Source: a bacterium
GTDB lineage: Bacteria; UBA4055
Assembly (NCBI GenBank): GCA_029559475.1
Contig: JAKQBN010000030.1
Span: 77,783-141,782 of the forward strand
Length of the DNA stretch: 64,000 bases
Direction: 5' to 3'
A model generated the notes under the pieces. The model made no database searches and was not told the DNA's origin. It saw only the letters and a program-made list of their open reading frames with translations. Position 1 is the stretch's first letter, and every line of letters starts with the position of its first letter. Below, piece after piece: positions 35,317 through 45,900 of this stretch. Position numbers and translations under genes: made by a program.

Positions 35317-37995
35317 TTCTTTCTCAACTTCAACCGTCGAGTCATCCTGTCTTTCCAGAAGAATAAAATCCCGTTTTTTGAATAAAGCTATCATTCTTTG
35401 ATTATCTGAAGTAGTCTGAGCGTATATTTTCCTGATCCCCCATTTTTTTGCAATCTCTATGCAGAAATCAGTTATTATCCCGCCGAGATCCTTGTTCTGC
35501 CACTTATCAGTTATTAGAATAGCGTACTCAGCTGTATTATGCTCCGGATCCGAAATAAGCCTGCCTACGCCCAGCAGTTTCTTCCTGCCTTCTTCTTCGA
35601 TCTCCGCTACAATGGCTATTTCCCTGTCATAATCTATATAACAGTATCTTGTAGCAACATCATGGGAAGACCACTGGAAAAAATATCTGAAACGTGAGTA
35701 AATGGATTCTTTAGAACAGCTGCCCAGCAGTTCAAGCCATAAAGGTTCATCTTCAGGTTTGATCGGTCTTAAAATAATGTTCTTATTATCGGCTTTGATC
35801 TTATCATTAACGAATTCTTCCGGGTATGGTTTCAAAGCCAGATGCGAATATTTTTCGATATTTTTGCCCGACATTTCAAGATCTACAACAACTCTCGAAT
35901 CAAGAGCGTAAACTCCTTCAGGTCCGGCAATAAGAGGATTTATGTCTAACTCAGTGATCTCGGGATAATCGGCGGCAAGATATGAAAGTCTTATCATTAC
36001 TTCGATTAGCTTATCTATATTTACGGGCTGCTTTCCCCTGTAGCCTTTAAGAAGAGGCCATATTTTGAGGTCTTCGAGCATCCTTCGCGCCAGTCTTTCG
36101 TTCAAAGGTGGAAATCCGAGAGACCTGTCGCTGAATAATTCGGCAGTAACTCCGCCCGAACCTACTAAAATTACTGTGCCGAAAACCGAATCTTTCTTGA
36201 TTCCGAGGATAAGTTCGACCGAATCCTTCATTTTTACCATCTTCTGGACTGTAACTCCTTCAATGTGCGCTTCAGAACATTTTTCTTTTACGCTGGAAAT
36301 TATCTTTTTATGCGATAAACGTGCCGTCTGATCAGAATTTATATCTACGATCACTCCTCCCGAATCTGATTTGTGAGTAATATCCGGTGAATTGATCTTG
36401 AATACAACGGGATAACCTATCCTGTTGGATATCTTCACTGCTTCATTTTCGTCTTTTGCGTTAACGGGCATTGTAACGTTAATGTCGTACGCAGAAAGCA
36501 GTTTTTTTGAATTTTCTTCGGACAGAATTTTTATTTCATTCTGCGTTATTGCCCTGAATTCTTCCCTTATCTTTTTTCTATTCAGAGAAAAACTGACAGG
36601 GATATCTCTCGGTGTTTCATATAAAGTTTCCAGATTCCTTGAATATTCCACCAGTGTCATAAAAGCCCTGACAGCCTGCTCAGGTGTTTTATATGCCGGT
36701 ATTCCGTTATCATTAAGTATTTTGACGCCTTCGCTCATGTTCTTTCCGCCAAGCCATGACGCGAGTATAGGTTTTTTTGTTGTTTCCTGAAGTTCACCGA
36801 TAGCCTTTGCCGTATTTGCAGGATTGGTCATTGCCTGAGGAGTTAGAATAACAAGGACAGCATCGCAGTTTTTATCTTCAAGAACGACTTTTACTGCTTT
36901 TGCGATCCTTTTGGATCTTGCGTCTCCCAGAACATCTACAGGATTTCCGTGCGACCATTGTTCGGGCAGGTTCTCGTTCAGAACTGCCATAGTTTCTTCA
37001 CTTAGTCTGGCCAGTTTACCCTTTGAATCTATAAGGGCATCAGTAGCCATTACTCCTGGTCCACCCGCGTTCGTAATAATGCCCAGTCTCGATCCTTTCG
37101 GGAATCTGTTCCTGGCTATAAGTTCTGCGCAGTCGAAAATCTCTCCGATATCATAGACCCTCGCCAACCCTATCCTTCTGAAGGCCGCGTCATAAACGTT
37201 ATCTTCGGATGCAAGAGCACCGGTATGCGATGCCGCAACAGCTGCGGATTCGGGAAATCTTCCCGCTTTATATACTATTATAGGCTTTGAACGGGCGAAG
37301 GCTCTTGCTGCAGTCATAAATTTACGCACGTCGTTTACGGATTCTATGTAAAGAATAATCGATCTGGTGTTCTCATCCTCTCCGAAATAATCAATGAGGT
37401 GCCCGTAATCGACGTCGATCGTATTTCCTATAGAAACAAAACTTGAAAATCCGATCTTTTCCTCTTTTGCCCAGTCAAGAACCGAAGTGCAGAGAGCTCC
37501 TGATTGAGAAATAAAAGCGATATTTCCCTTATCGGGCATATTTCCTGCGAAGCTTGCGTTCAGGCCGATCCCGGGAATGATAACACCCAGGCAGTTCGGT
37601 CCAATTATTCTCATATTTTTAAATCTTGAACGTTCATTTTTTATCATTTCCTCGAGCTGTCTGCCTTCTTCGCCTGTTTCTTTAAATCCTGATGACATTA
37701 TGATTATCCCGGATATTCCCGCCTCTCCGCATTTCCTGACCCATTCCGGAACGGTTTTCGCGGCTGAACAGATTATTGCAAGATCGGGTTTTTTCGGAAG
37801 GCTTTCCAGATCAGGAAAACACGGCATTGCCATTACAGCCTCTATATCCTGATTTATGGGGTAAACAACTCCCTTATATCCGCTTCCCGCTATGTTCGTC
37901 AGAACTTTTCCGCTTACGCTGTTAGGATTAGAAGATACTCCTATAAGAGCAATTCTTTTCGGGTTGAATATACAGTCGAGATTATGAACGTTCAT
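35311..37995 (-). CDS. ADP-forming acetyl/acyl-CoA ligase fused to GNAT acetyltransferase
   Basis: 894 aa from ATG 37995, which has GGAG 8 nt upstream; ATG 38004 lies directly on that GGAG and is less likely. Order of domains: CoA-binding Rossmann (NPKRIALIGVSSNPNSVSGKV), ligase-CoA domain (GPNCLGVI, YKAGRFPESAAVAASHTGALASEDNV, with the His of the phosphohistidine loop kept), ATP-grasp (~480-700; YPVVFKINSPDITHKSDSGGV) and a C-terminal GNAT domain (~725-890; GVGRLISDPEHNTAEYAILITDKWQNKDLGG). This is the layout of ADP-forming acyl-CoA synthetases and of Pat-type protein lysine acetyltransferases. The retained SHTGA loop favours ligase activity; the GNAT may be regulatory. Just 27-40 nt behind the rpoC-tRNA-Phe terminator. 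Confidence 0.9.
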   Translation of the reverse strand: MNVHNLDCIFNPKRIALIGVSSNPNSVSGKVLTNIAGSGYKGVVYPINQDIEAVMAMPCFPDLESLPKKPDLAIICSAAKTVPEWVRKCGEAGISGIIIMSSGFKETGEEGRQLEEMIKNERSRFKNMRIIGPNCLGVIIPGIGLNASFAGNMPDKGNIAFISQSGALCTSVLDWAKEEKIGFSSFVSIGNTIDVDYGHLIDYFGEDENTRSIILYIESVNDVRKFMTAARAFARSKPIIVYKAGRFPESAAVAASHTGALASEDNVYDAAFRRIGLARVYDIGEIFDCAELIARNRFPKGSRLGIITNAGGPGVMATDALIDSKGKLARLSEETMAVLNENLPEQWSHGNPVDVLGDARSKRIAKAVKVVLEDKNCDAVLVILTPQAMTNPANTAKAIGELQETTKKPILASWLGGKNMSEGVKILNDNGIPAYKTPEQAVRAFMTLVEYSRNLETLYETPRDIPVSFSLNRKKIREEFRAITQNEIKILSEENSKKLLSAYDINVTMPVNAKDENEAVKISNRIGYPVVFKINSPDITHKSDSGGVIVDINSDQTARLSHKKIISSVKEKCSEAHIEGVTVQKMVKMKDSVELILGIKKDSVFGTVILVGSGGVTAELFSDRSLGFPPLNERLARRMLEDLKIWPLLKGYRGKQPVNIDKLIEVMIRLSYLAADYPEITELDINPLIAGPEGVYALDSRVVVDLEMSGKNIEKYSHLALKPYPEEFVNDKIKADNKNIILRPIKPEDEPLWLELLGSCSKESIYSRFRYFFQWSSHDVATRYCYIDYDREIAIVAEIEEEGRKKLLGVGRLISDPEHNTAEYAILITDKWQNKDLGGIITDFCIEIAKKWGIRKIYAQTTSDNQRMIALFKKRDFILLERQDDSTVEVEKEL

Positions 37996-38031
37996 TTTTT
38001 TCATCTCCGTTTTGAGATTTTTCTAAAAGAC

Positions 38032-38060
38032 AAAAGGCTTTGATCTCTCAAAGCCTTTTT
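38032..38060 (-). terminator. Terminator of the rpoBC/tRNA-Phe operon
   Basis: AAAAGGCTTTGA (38032-38043) and TCAAAGCCTTTT (38048-38059) form a 12-bp stem with a 4-nt loop, near perfect, with T-rich flanks on both strands. Placed 7 nt beyond tRNA-Phe on the minus strand. Confidence 0.8.
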
Positions 38061-38066
38061 ATCTTC

Positions 38067-38142
38067 TGGTGCCTCCTCGCGGAATTGAACCACGGACACA
38101 AGGATTTTCAGTCCTTTGCTCTACCGACTGAGCTAAGAAGGC
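38067..38142 (-). tRNA. tRNA-Phe (GAA)
   Basis: The minus strand gives acceptor GCCTTCT pairing with AGGAGGC (one G-U), D arm AGCTCAGTCGGTAGAGC, anticodon loop CTGAAAA with anticodon GAA, T loop GGTTCAATTCC, and an encoded ACCA 3' end. It lies 84 nt behind rpoC and before a strong terminator. Confidence 0.95.
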
Positions 38143-38226
38143 ATCAATTATCGGTACGGGGTCTAAATATACAATTATTTCAATACCTTGTCAAGCAACT
38201 TTTCGCTCATTTCAAGGCTCGGAGAA

Positions 38227-41200
38227 TTAATTTCTGTAACCGTCCTCTTCGGGTTCTTCTTCTACTGATTCCTCTTCGAATTTATTCTTTACTGTTATGT
38301 AGTTATACTTTGCTAGTCCGGTTCCGCAGGGGAGAAGATTACCCATTATCACGTTCTCCTTAAGTCCTTCGAGGTAATCGGTGGAAGACTTGATGGCAGC
38401 ATCTGTAAGTACCTTCGTAGTTTCCTGGAATGATGCCGCTGAGATGAACGAATCCACCTGAAGGGCAGCTTCAGTTATACCGAGAAGAAGAGGCTTGTAC
38501 GTAGCGGGTCTTGCGGGTCTGAAAACTATCTGTTTCTTGCCTTCTTCGGACAATTTTTTATTCCTGTTCTCGACTTCATAAGTAATTAGCATCTCGCCTG
38601 TTTCGAATTTTGAGTCTCCCGTATCTGTAATTATTACTTTATCATATATCTCGGAGTTGTTCTTTGAAAGAACGAATTTACTTACTTTATCACCTTCAAG
38701 GAAAGAAGTATCACCAGGATTTACTATCTGAACCTTCTGGAGCATCTGCCTTACGATCACCTCGATATGCTTGTCGTTCGGATTCACTCCTGAGCCTCTG
38801 TAAACCTCCTGGATCTGGTTGACTAGGAAGTGCTGAACTTTCGTAGTTCCCAGGATCTGAAGAATATCATCCGGTTTTATCGAACCTTCAGTAAGTTTTT
38901 CTCCCGCGTAAATAATATCGCCGTCGTGAACCAGAATATGCTTTCCTCGCGGAACGTTGTAGGTTCTTACTTCGTTTCCGTTTAGATCTTCGACCATTAT
39001 GATCTGTGAAGTTCCTTTAAAATCTCCGTATTTTACAACGCCGTCGATCTCAGACAAAATCGCGGGATCTTTCGGATCACGGGCTTCGAAAAGCTCACTT
39101 ACCCTCGGCAGACCTCCGGTGATATCCTTGGTCTTACCCTGGCTTCTCTGCATTTTGATCAGGATCTGGCCGGCTTTTACCTTGTCGCCGTCGTCGATCT
39201 GGAGAGCACCGCCTGAAGGAGGCAGATATTTCGCGATCTCGTTCCCGTTCTTGTCCACTATGAAAATAGTCGGTTTCAGTGATCTTTCCTTAGGCTCGAT
39301 CATTACTTTATACTTCAGTCCGACCTTATCATCAACTTCGGTCTTGAAAGTCGAACCTTCGACTATATCCTTGAATTTAACTTTTCCGTTCTTCTGCGAT
39401 AAAATCACGTAGCTGTAAGGATCCCATTTGAACAGGATCTGGCCTTTTGTGACCTTTTCTTTGTCAGAGACCAGAAGTGTAGCTGAATACGGAAGTTTTT
39501 CGCTCATTACTTCTTTTCCGAATTCATCGATAAGCCTTAACACTCCGTTCCTTCTGATAACTATGTGACTTTTTTCATAATTTACGGTTTCGACATCAAC
39601 AAGCTCGATGATACCGTCGTATTTCGCGAACTCTTCAGATTTTATAGTAGCGATATCAGCAGAACCCCCGACATGGAACGTTCTCAGAGTAAGCTGTGTA
39701 CCGGGCTCCCCGATTGACTGCGCTGCCATGATCCCGACTGCTTCTCCGATAGAAACAAGATTTCGTGTAGTCAGATTCTGGCCGTAGCATTTTGCGCAGA
39801 TGCCTTTTTTCGATTCGCATGTAAGAACCGATCTTATTTTTACTTTCTCAACATTGTGATTTACAATCTTCTTAGCTATGACCCTGTCGATCAGCGTTCC
39901 GGCTTCGCAGATTATCTCTCCGTCGGGATTTTCGCTGAAATCAACAACATCTTCAGCTAGAACCCTTCCATAGATCCTGTCCTCGAAGTTCTCGAGAACT
40001 TTATCGCCTTCTTTCAGATCTGAGATATCTATTCCCATGATAGTATGGCAGTCCTCTTCTGTAACAACAACATCGTGAGCCACATCGACAAGTTTTCTGG
40101 TAAGATAACCGGCGTCTGCCGTTTTTAAAGCTGTATCCGCTAGACCTTTCCTTCCTCCGTGAGTCGAAATAAAGTAGTCAAGTATTGAAAGTCCATCTAT
40201 AAAGTTCGTCTTTATAGGATTCTCGATTACAGAGTCTGACGACACTTCAATGTTTTTCTGAGGTTTCTGCATTAGTCCCCTGATACCGCAGATCTGTTTG
40301 ATCTGTGTTCTGGAACCCCTTGCTTTCGAGTCCATCATCATGAATACAGGGTTGAATCCGCCTTTATCCAGCCTGAGGTTATCGTACATGTCCTGTTCTA
40401 TCTTATTTGTGGCTTTTGTCCATTCGTCAACTACCTTATTATATCTTTCCGTATCAGTTATCTGACCTTCATCGTATGATTCCTTGATCAGTTCGATCTT
40501 TTTCTCAGAAGATCTTAACACTTTATCTTTTAGGGGAGATATCACGAAATCGTCAAGTCCAATTGATATTCCGGATTTGGTTGCGTATTTATATCCGAAG
40601 TCCTTAAGCCTGTCGAGGAACAGGGCGGTTTTACTGAATCCGACCTTTTCTATCGCTTCCTCAATTATCTTCTCGACCTTTGAGCTTATCATAGTTTCAT
40701 TATAAAATTTGCTCTTTGTAAGTTCCTGCGGAAGCACTTCGTTAAAAAGTATCATTCCGGGCGTAGTGTCGATAAAATCGCCTCTGAAAAAATATTTTAT
40801 GTCGCTATGATAACTTATCGCGCCGAAGTCGAGAGCCAATTTAATTTCATCGATGTTGGAGAATATTTTCGGGTTTTTATCTCTTTCTGCGTTTCTTTTT
40901 GTCATATAATAGATCCCGAGAACCATGTCCTGCGTAGGATAAGCTATAGACCTTCCGGTAGCCGGATGAAGCAGATTGTGTGATGCCATCATCAATAGAC
41001 GGGCTTCGAGTTTCGCCTCTGGTGAAAGAGGAAGGTGAACAGCCATCTGGTCACCGTCGAAGTCGGCGTTGAAAGCTTTACATACGAGCGGATGCAGCTG
41101 GATCGCTTTTCCTTCTATCAGAACAGGCTGAAATGCCTGAATACCAAGTCTGTGAAGAGTCGGAGCCCTGTTGAGAAGTACGGGATGACCGTCAACCAGG

Positions 41201-42918
41201 TTTTCAAGAAGTTCCCATACTTTATCGGTACCTTTCTCGATCTCTTTCTTCGCATTCTTGATCGTCGTAACATTAGGATCGTATTCGATTAGTTTTCTAA
41301 TAAGGTAGGGCTTGTATAATTCAAGAGCCATTTCTTTCGGCAGCCCGCACTGGTGAAGTTTAAGCTGAGGACCTACAACGATAACGGAACGGCATGAATA
41401 ATCCACCCTTTTACCAAGAAGATTGCTTCTGAACCTACCCTGTTTTCCTTTAAGTGAATCGGAAAGCGATTTTAAAGCTCTCTTACCGTCACTTCTCACA
41501 ACATTGTTCTTTCTGCCGTTGTCGAACAGAGAATCTACGGCTTCCTGTATCATCCTTTTCTCGTTCCTTACGATCACTTCAGGCGCTTTGATCTCGAGCA
41601 TTTTCTTCAGACGCTTGTTCCTTATAATAACCCTTCTGTAGAGATCGTTCAGATCCGATGTGGCGAACCTTCCGCCTTCCAGAGGTACCAGCGGTCGAAG
41701 TTCGGGAGGGATCACAGGAATAACGTCCAGAACCATATATTCAGGCTTGTTAGTTTCCATGTTGTTTTTAAAGGATTCAACAACATTGAGCTTTTTAAGA
41801 ATATCCTGTTTGTTCTGCTCAGATGTTTCTTCCTCGATCTTTTTTCTCATTTCGGCTGAAAGCTGCTTTATATCCGTATCTTTCAGCAGCAGCCTTACTG
41901 CCTCAGCGCCGATCTCCGCTTTGAACTGGTCATATGAAGAATATTCATTTTCATACAGCTCTACTTTCTCGATCAGAGAGTTATAATCGCTTTCTGACAT
42001 CAGCGACTTGTATTTCAGGTCTTTGACGGTGCTGACGAACTTGAGATTCACTACGTCTCTAATCAGTTTATCGAAAATAAGCACATCTTTTTTATCTTTG
42101 ACAGGAATAGATCTGATATCCTTGTCATGATCTACGAATTCAGCAAGGATCTGCATGAAGTCATAATCATCGTAAAGGATCGAATATATCCTTTCACGGA
42201 TGTCTTTTTCTCTGTATTTATCAGCTACGAACCTTTCGATCATATCCTCTATTTCGTTTACTCTTTCAGACAGTCTTGTGTAAACTTTTTTCGTATGATC
42301 GTTCTCTTCGAAATTTCCGTAAAATTCTTTCAGAACAACGTTTGTCGCTTCTTTTTGCGAATCGTCCTTAATAGAAAGATATAACAGCTTTTCAAGTTCG
42401 GTAATGAATTTGTGGTATTTTTCGAGATAGCTTTTATTGTATCTTTCGATTAAAAGCTGGTAGTCTTCAACGATTTTTCCCGGTTTAATGACTACGTACT
42501 TTTCATAATATATTATCTGTTCAAGCGTTTTAACAGTATAGTCTAAAAGATTACCTATCTTAGAGGGAAGCGAGCGGAAGAACCAGATGTGAACGACCGG
42601 AACTGCAAGCTTTATGTGACCGATCCTCTCTCTTCTTACGCTTCTTCTGTTGACTTCGACATTACATTTATCGCAGACTATACCTTTATATCTTGAACCT
42701 CTGTATTTTCCGCAGGAACATTCCCAGTCTTTCTGAGGCCCGAAGATCCTTTCGCAGAAAAGACCGTCCCTTTCCGGTTTATATGTTCTGTAGTTCACAG
42801 TTTCGGCTTTAGTAACCTCGCCTTTACTTGTTTTTAAAACTTCATCGCTTGATAAAAGTTTTATCGAGAACTTTGAAAAGGCTTTATGAAGAACATCTCT
42901 TTGACGCAATCTTGGCAT
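38227..42918 (-). CDS. rpoC: RNA polymerase beta' subunit
   Basis: 1563 aa, longer than the E. coli protein (1407). The N-terminus MPRLRQRDVLHKAFSKFSIKLLSSDEVL resembles FCB-type RpoC. The first zinc site is CSCGKYRGSRYKGIVCDKC; the catalytic Mg loop is NADFDGDQMAVHLPLS; the bridge-helix region lies near STHGGRKGLADTALKTADAGYLTR; the second zinc site is CESKKGICAKCYG. Much of the extra length seems to be in the region after the second zinc site and in the acidic tail, but I cannot place it exactly. 55 nt behind rpoB. Confidence 0.98.
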   Translation of the reverse strand: MPRLRQRDVLHKAFSKFSIKLLSSDEVLKTSKGEVTKAETVNYRTYKPERDGLFCERIFGPQKDWECSCGKYRGSRYKGIVCDKCNVEVNRRSVRRERIGHIKLAVPVVHIWFFRSLPSKIGNLLDYTVKTLEQIIYYEKYVVIKPGKIVEDYQLLIERYNKSYLEKYHKFITELEKLLYLSIKDDSQKEATNVVLKEFYGNFEENDHTKKVYTRLSERVNEIEDMIERFVADKYREKDIRERIYSILYDDYDFMQILAEFVDHDKDIRSIPVKDKKDVLIFDKLIRDVVNLKFVSTVKDLKYKSLMSESDYNSLIEKVELYENEYSSYDQFKAEIGAEAVRLLLKDTDIKQLSAEMRKKIEEETSEQNKQDILKKLNVVESFKNNMETNKPEYMVLDVIPVIPPELRPLVPLEGGRFATSDLNDLYRRVIIRNKRLKKMLEIKAPEVIVRNEKRMIQEAVDSLFDNGRKNNVVRSDGKRALKSLSDSLKGKQGRFRSNLLGKRVDYSCRSVIVVGPQLKLHQCGLPKEMALELYKPYLIRKLIEYDPNVTTIKNAKKEIEKGTDKVWELLENLVDGHPVLLNRAPTLHRLGIQAFQPVLIEGKAIQLHPLVCKAFNADFDGDQMAVHLPLSPEAKLEARLLMMASHNLLHPATGRSIAYPTQDMVLGIYYMTKRNAERDKNPKIFSNIDEIKLALDFGAISYHSDIKYFFRGDFIDTTPGMILFNEVLPQELTKSKFYNETMISSKVEKIIEEAIEKVGFSKTALFLDRLKDFGYKYATKSGISIGLDDFVISPLKDKVLRSSEKKIELIKESYDEGQITDTERYNKVVDEWTKATNKIEQDMYDNLRLDKGGFNPVFMMMDSKARGSRTQIKQICGIRGLMQKPQKNIEVSSDSVIENPIKTNFIDGLSILDYFISTHGGRKGLADTALKTADAGYLTRKLVDVAHDVVVTEEDCHTIMGIDISDLKEGDKVLENFEDRIYGRVLAEDVVDFSENPDGEIICEAGTLIDRVIAKKIVNHNVEKVKIRSVLTCESKKGICAKCYGQNLTTRNLVSIGEAVGIMAAQSIGEPGTQLTLRTFHVGGSADIATIKSEEFAKYDGIIELVDVETVNYEKSHIVIRRNGVLRLIDEFGKEVMSEKLPYSATLLVSDKEKVTKGQILFKWDPYSYVILSQKNGKVKFKDIVEGSTFKTEVDDKVGLKYKVMIEPKERSLKPTIFIVDKNGNEIAKYLPPSGGALQIDDGDKVKAGQILIKMQRSQGKTKDITGGLPRVSELFEARDPKDPAILSEIDGVVKYGDFKGTSQIIMVEDLNGNEVRTYNVPRGKHILVHDGDIIYAGEKLTEGSIKPDDILQILGTTKVQHFLVNQIQEVYRGSGVNPNDKHIEVIVRQMLQKVQIVNPGDTSFLEGDKVSKFVLSKNNSEIYDKVIITDTGDSKFETGEMLITYEVENRNKKLSEEGKKQIVFRPARPATYKPLLLGITEAALQVDSFISAASFQETTKVLTDAAIKSSTDYLEGLKENVIMGNLLPCGTGLAKYNYITVKNKFEEESVEEEPEEDGYRN

Positions 42919-42973
42919 TCTTAACTCCTGTTTTTAGTACCGATTGAGTTTTGGTTTTCACGATTTAACTGGT

Positions 42974-45900
42974 TTATTCCAGTTTTACATCGAGATTCAA
43001 TCCGTAAAGCTCTTTTATCAGCACGTTGAAAGCTTCAGGTATACCCGGTTTGGGAATTTCCAGTCCTTTGACTATAGCTTCATAGACTTTCGTTCTTCCG
43101 TTAACGTCGTCGGACTTATATGTTAACATCTCCTGCAGAATATGAACTGCTCCGTAAGCTTCTAGAGCCCATACCTCCATCTCGCCGAACCTCTGACCGC
43201 CGAACTGAGCTTTTCCTCCGAGCGGCTGCTGGGTTATCAGCGAATACGGTCCTATAGATCTTGCGTGAAGTTTATCTTCAACAAGATGTGAAAGTTTGAG
43301 CATATAGGTTACGCCTACAGTGATCTCCTGATGGAATTTTTCTCCTGTGAGACCGTCGTAAAGAACGGTCTTTCCTGATAGAGGAAGCTTTGCTTCTTTG
43401 AGTTTTTTCTTTACATCCTCCAAAGTAGCTCCGTCAAAAACCGGGGTCGCGTATTTCTCTCCGAGCATCCTTCCGGCCCATCCCAGATTCGTTTCGAATA
43501 TCTGTCCGGGATTCATCCTTGAAGGAACACCGAGAGGGTTAAGGATTATATCGACCGGAGTACCGTCTTCCATATACGGCAGATCTTCTACCGGAACGAT
43601 CCTGGAAACGATACCTTTGTTCCCGTGTCTTCCGGCCATTTTATCGCCGATCTGTATCTTTCTTTTTTTAGCGATATAGACTTTCACTAGCTGAATTATT
43701 CCCGGGGGAAGCTCATCGCCGTAAAGCATTCTCTGCCTGTCTCTCTGATAATCCACGTTCAGCTGATCGACGATCATCGAATAATTGGTAATGATCTCCG
43801 AAACCTTTTCGTTGATCTCATCGCTGTCGGTCCATTCAGTTGATATATTCGAATCTTCAATGTTTAATTTAAGGAAAGACTTCTGAGTCACCTTTTCATT
43901 CTTCCCGAGAACGACTACTCTTGTTCCCTTTTCTTTCTGAAGACATACAACGTCGCAAAGTATCTGCTTATCCTTTAAAAGCGCGTAAAGTTCGGCGGAT
44001 CTTTCTTCTTCGAGAAGAGCCAGATCGTCATCGTACTTTTTCTTAAGCTTTTTCATTTCGTCTTTTTCTTTGCTTTTGCGGACAGCGTCCTTTTTCTTTC
44101 TCGAGAAGATCTTAGTCTCTATGACTATACCTTTATCTCCGGGAGGAACTTTAAGTGATGCGTCTTTTACCTCTCCTGCTTTTTCACCGAAAATAGCTTT
44201 TAGAAGCTTGTCTTCGGGTGTAAGATTGACCTCTCCTTTCGGAGTGACTTTACCGACCAGTATGTCGCCGGGATAGACCTCTGCGCCGATTCTGATTATT
44301 CCGCCGTCGTTAAGATTCTTGGTCGCTTCTTCGCTTACGTTCGGGATCTCTCTGGTAAGTTCTTCTTCACCTCGTTTAGTTTCTTTTACGCTTGTTTCGT
44401 ATTCTTTGATGTGTAGGGATGTGAAAACGTCCTCTCTTACCATTCTTTCGCTTAATATGATCGCATCTTCAAAATTATATCCGTTCCATGACATGTACGC
44501 GACAAGCACGTTTTTTCCAAGAGCTAGCTCTCCGTTGTCCGTAGCTGCGCCGTCCGCGAGAATATCGCCAGGTTTTACTTTATCGCCCACGTTCACGATG
44601 GGAACATGATTAACGCATGTATCCTGGTTCGTTCTGAAGAATTTAATGAATTTGTAATATATTTCATCGGGATCTTTTGGATCTTTTTTCTTTGTGACTT
44701 TTACCGTACATCCTTTTGCGTCGATCCTGCTTACAACACCTTCAACTGTGGATTCTACCATCGCCTTGGAGTCAACAGCGATCTTTCTTTCCATTCCTGT
44801 ACCTACGATAGGAGCTTCTGTCTGTAGAAGAGGAACGGCCTGTCTCTGCATGTTCGAACCCATCAGTGCCCTGTTGGCATCATCGTTCTCAAGGAATGGG
44901 ATCAGATTGGCTGCTGCTGATACCACCTGTGTAGGTGAACAGTCCATATAGCTGATCTGGTGAATATCATTTCCTAATTTTACGCCTTCTGTAGCGTGTG
45001 CCACCGGAAAATCACCCCTGTATCTTGATAAAATAGATTCTGGAGTTATGAAACTGCCTTTTTCATCTAAAGGTGCATTCGCCTGGGCTATAAGATTTCT
45101 GTCTTCTTCGTCAGCCGTAAGGAATTCTATCTCGTTGGTAACTCTTCCCTTTTTCACTTTCCTGTAAGGCGTTTCGATAAATCCCATCTCGTTGACTCTC
45201 GCATATGTAGCAAGTGAGGAGATAAGACCGATGTTCGGTCCTTCTGGGGTTTCTATCGGGCAAAGCCTTCCGTAGTGTGTGTAATGAACGTCCCTTACTT
45301 CGAATCCGGCTCTGTCTCTTGTAAGACCTCCGGCTCCAAGTGCGGAAAGCCTTCTTTTGTGAGTGATTTCGGCAAGAGGATTAACCTGATCCATAAACTG
45401 AGAAAGCTGGTTGGTACCGAAGAAAGCGTTTAATACGCTTGAAAGTGTTTTTATATTTATCAGATCTGCTATGGCTAGTTCTTCTTCAGGTTTTGCCAAT
45501 GACATTCTTTCTTTTATCGTTCTGCTCATTCTGGAAAGTGCAATTCCGAACTGATTCGCCAGCTGCTCGCCTACGGTTTTGATCCTTCTGTTTCCTAGAT
45601 GATCGATATCGTCAACTATCTTTTTTCCGTTCTTGATCTCTAGAACTTCCTGAACTATCGAAATTATATCGAAGTCCGTTATCAGGATTGTATCGAGATA
45701 AGACTCTTTTATCATGTTGAAAATGTCTTTTTTGTCAGCGTCTTTAGTTTTTTCGAGTGCCTTGATTACTTTTTCAACGGGGAACAACTGATAATTATCG
45801 GAAGCAACTTTCAGCCTGACCATTCTCTTCTTGTTCATTTTTCTGAAGTAGTTCAGAAGTGCGTCCATTCTGTGGTCCATCTTCTGATTGATCCTGTACC

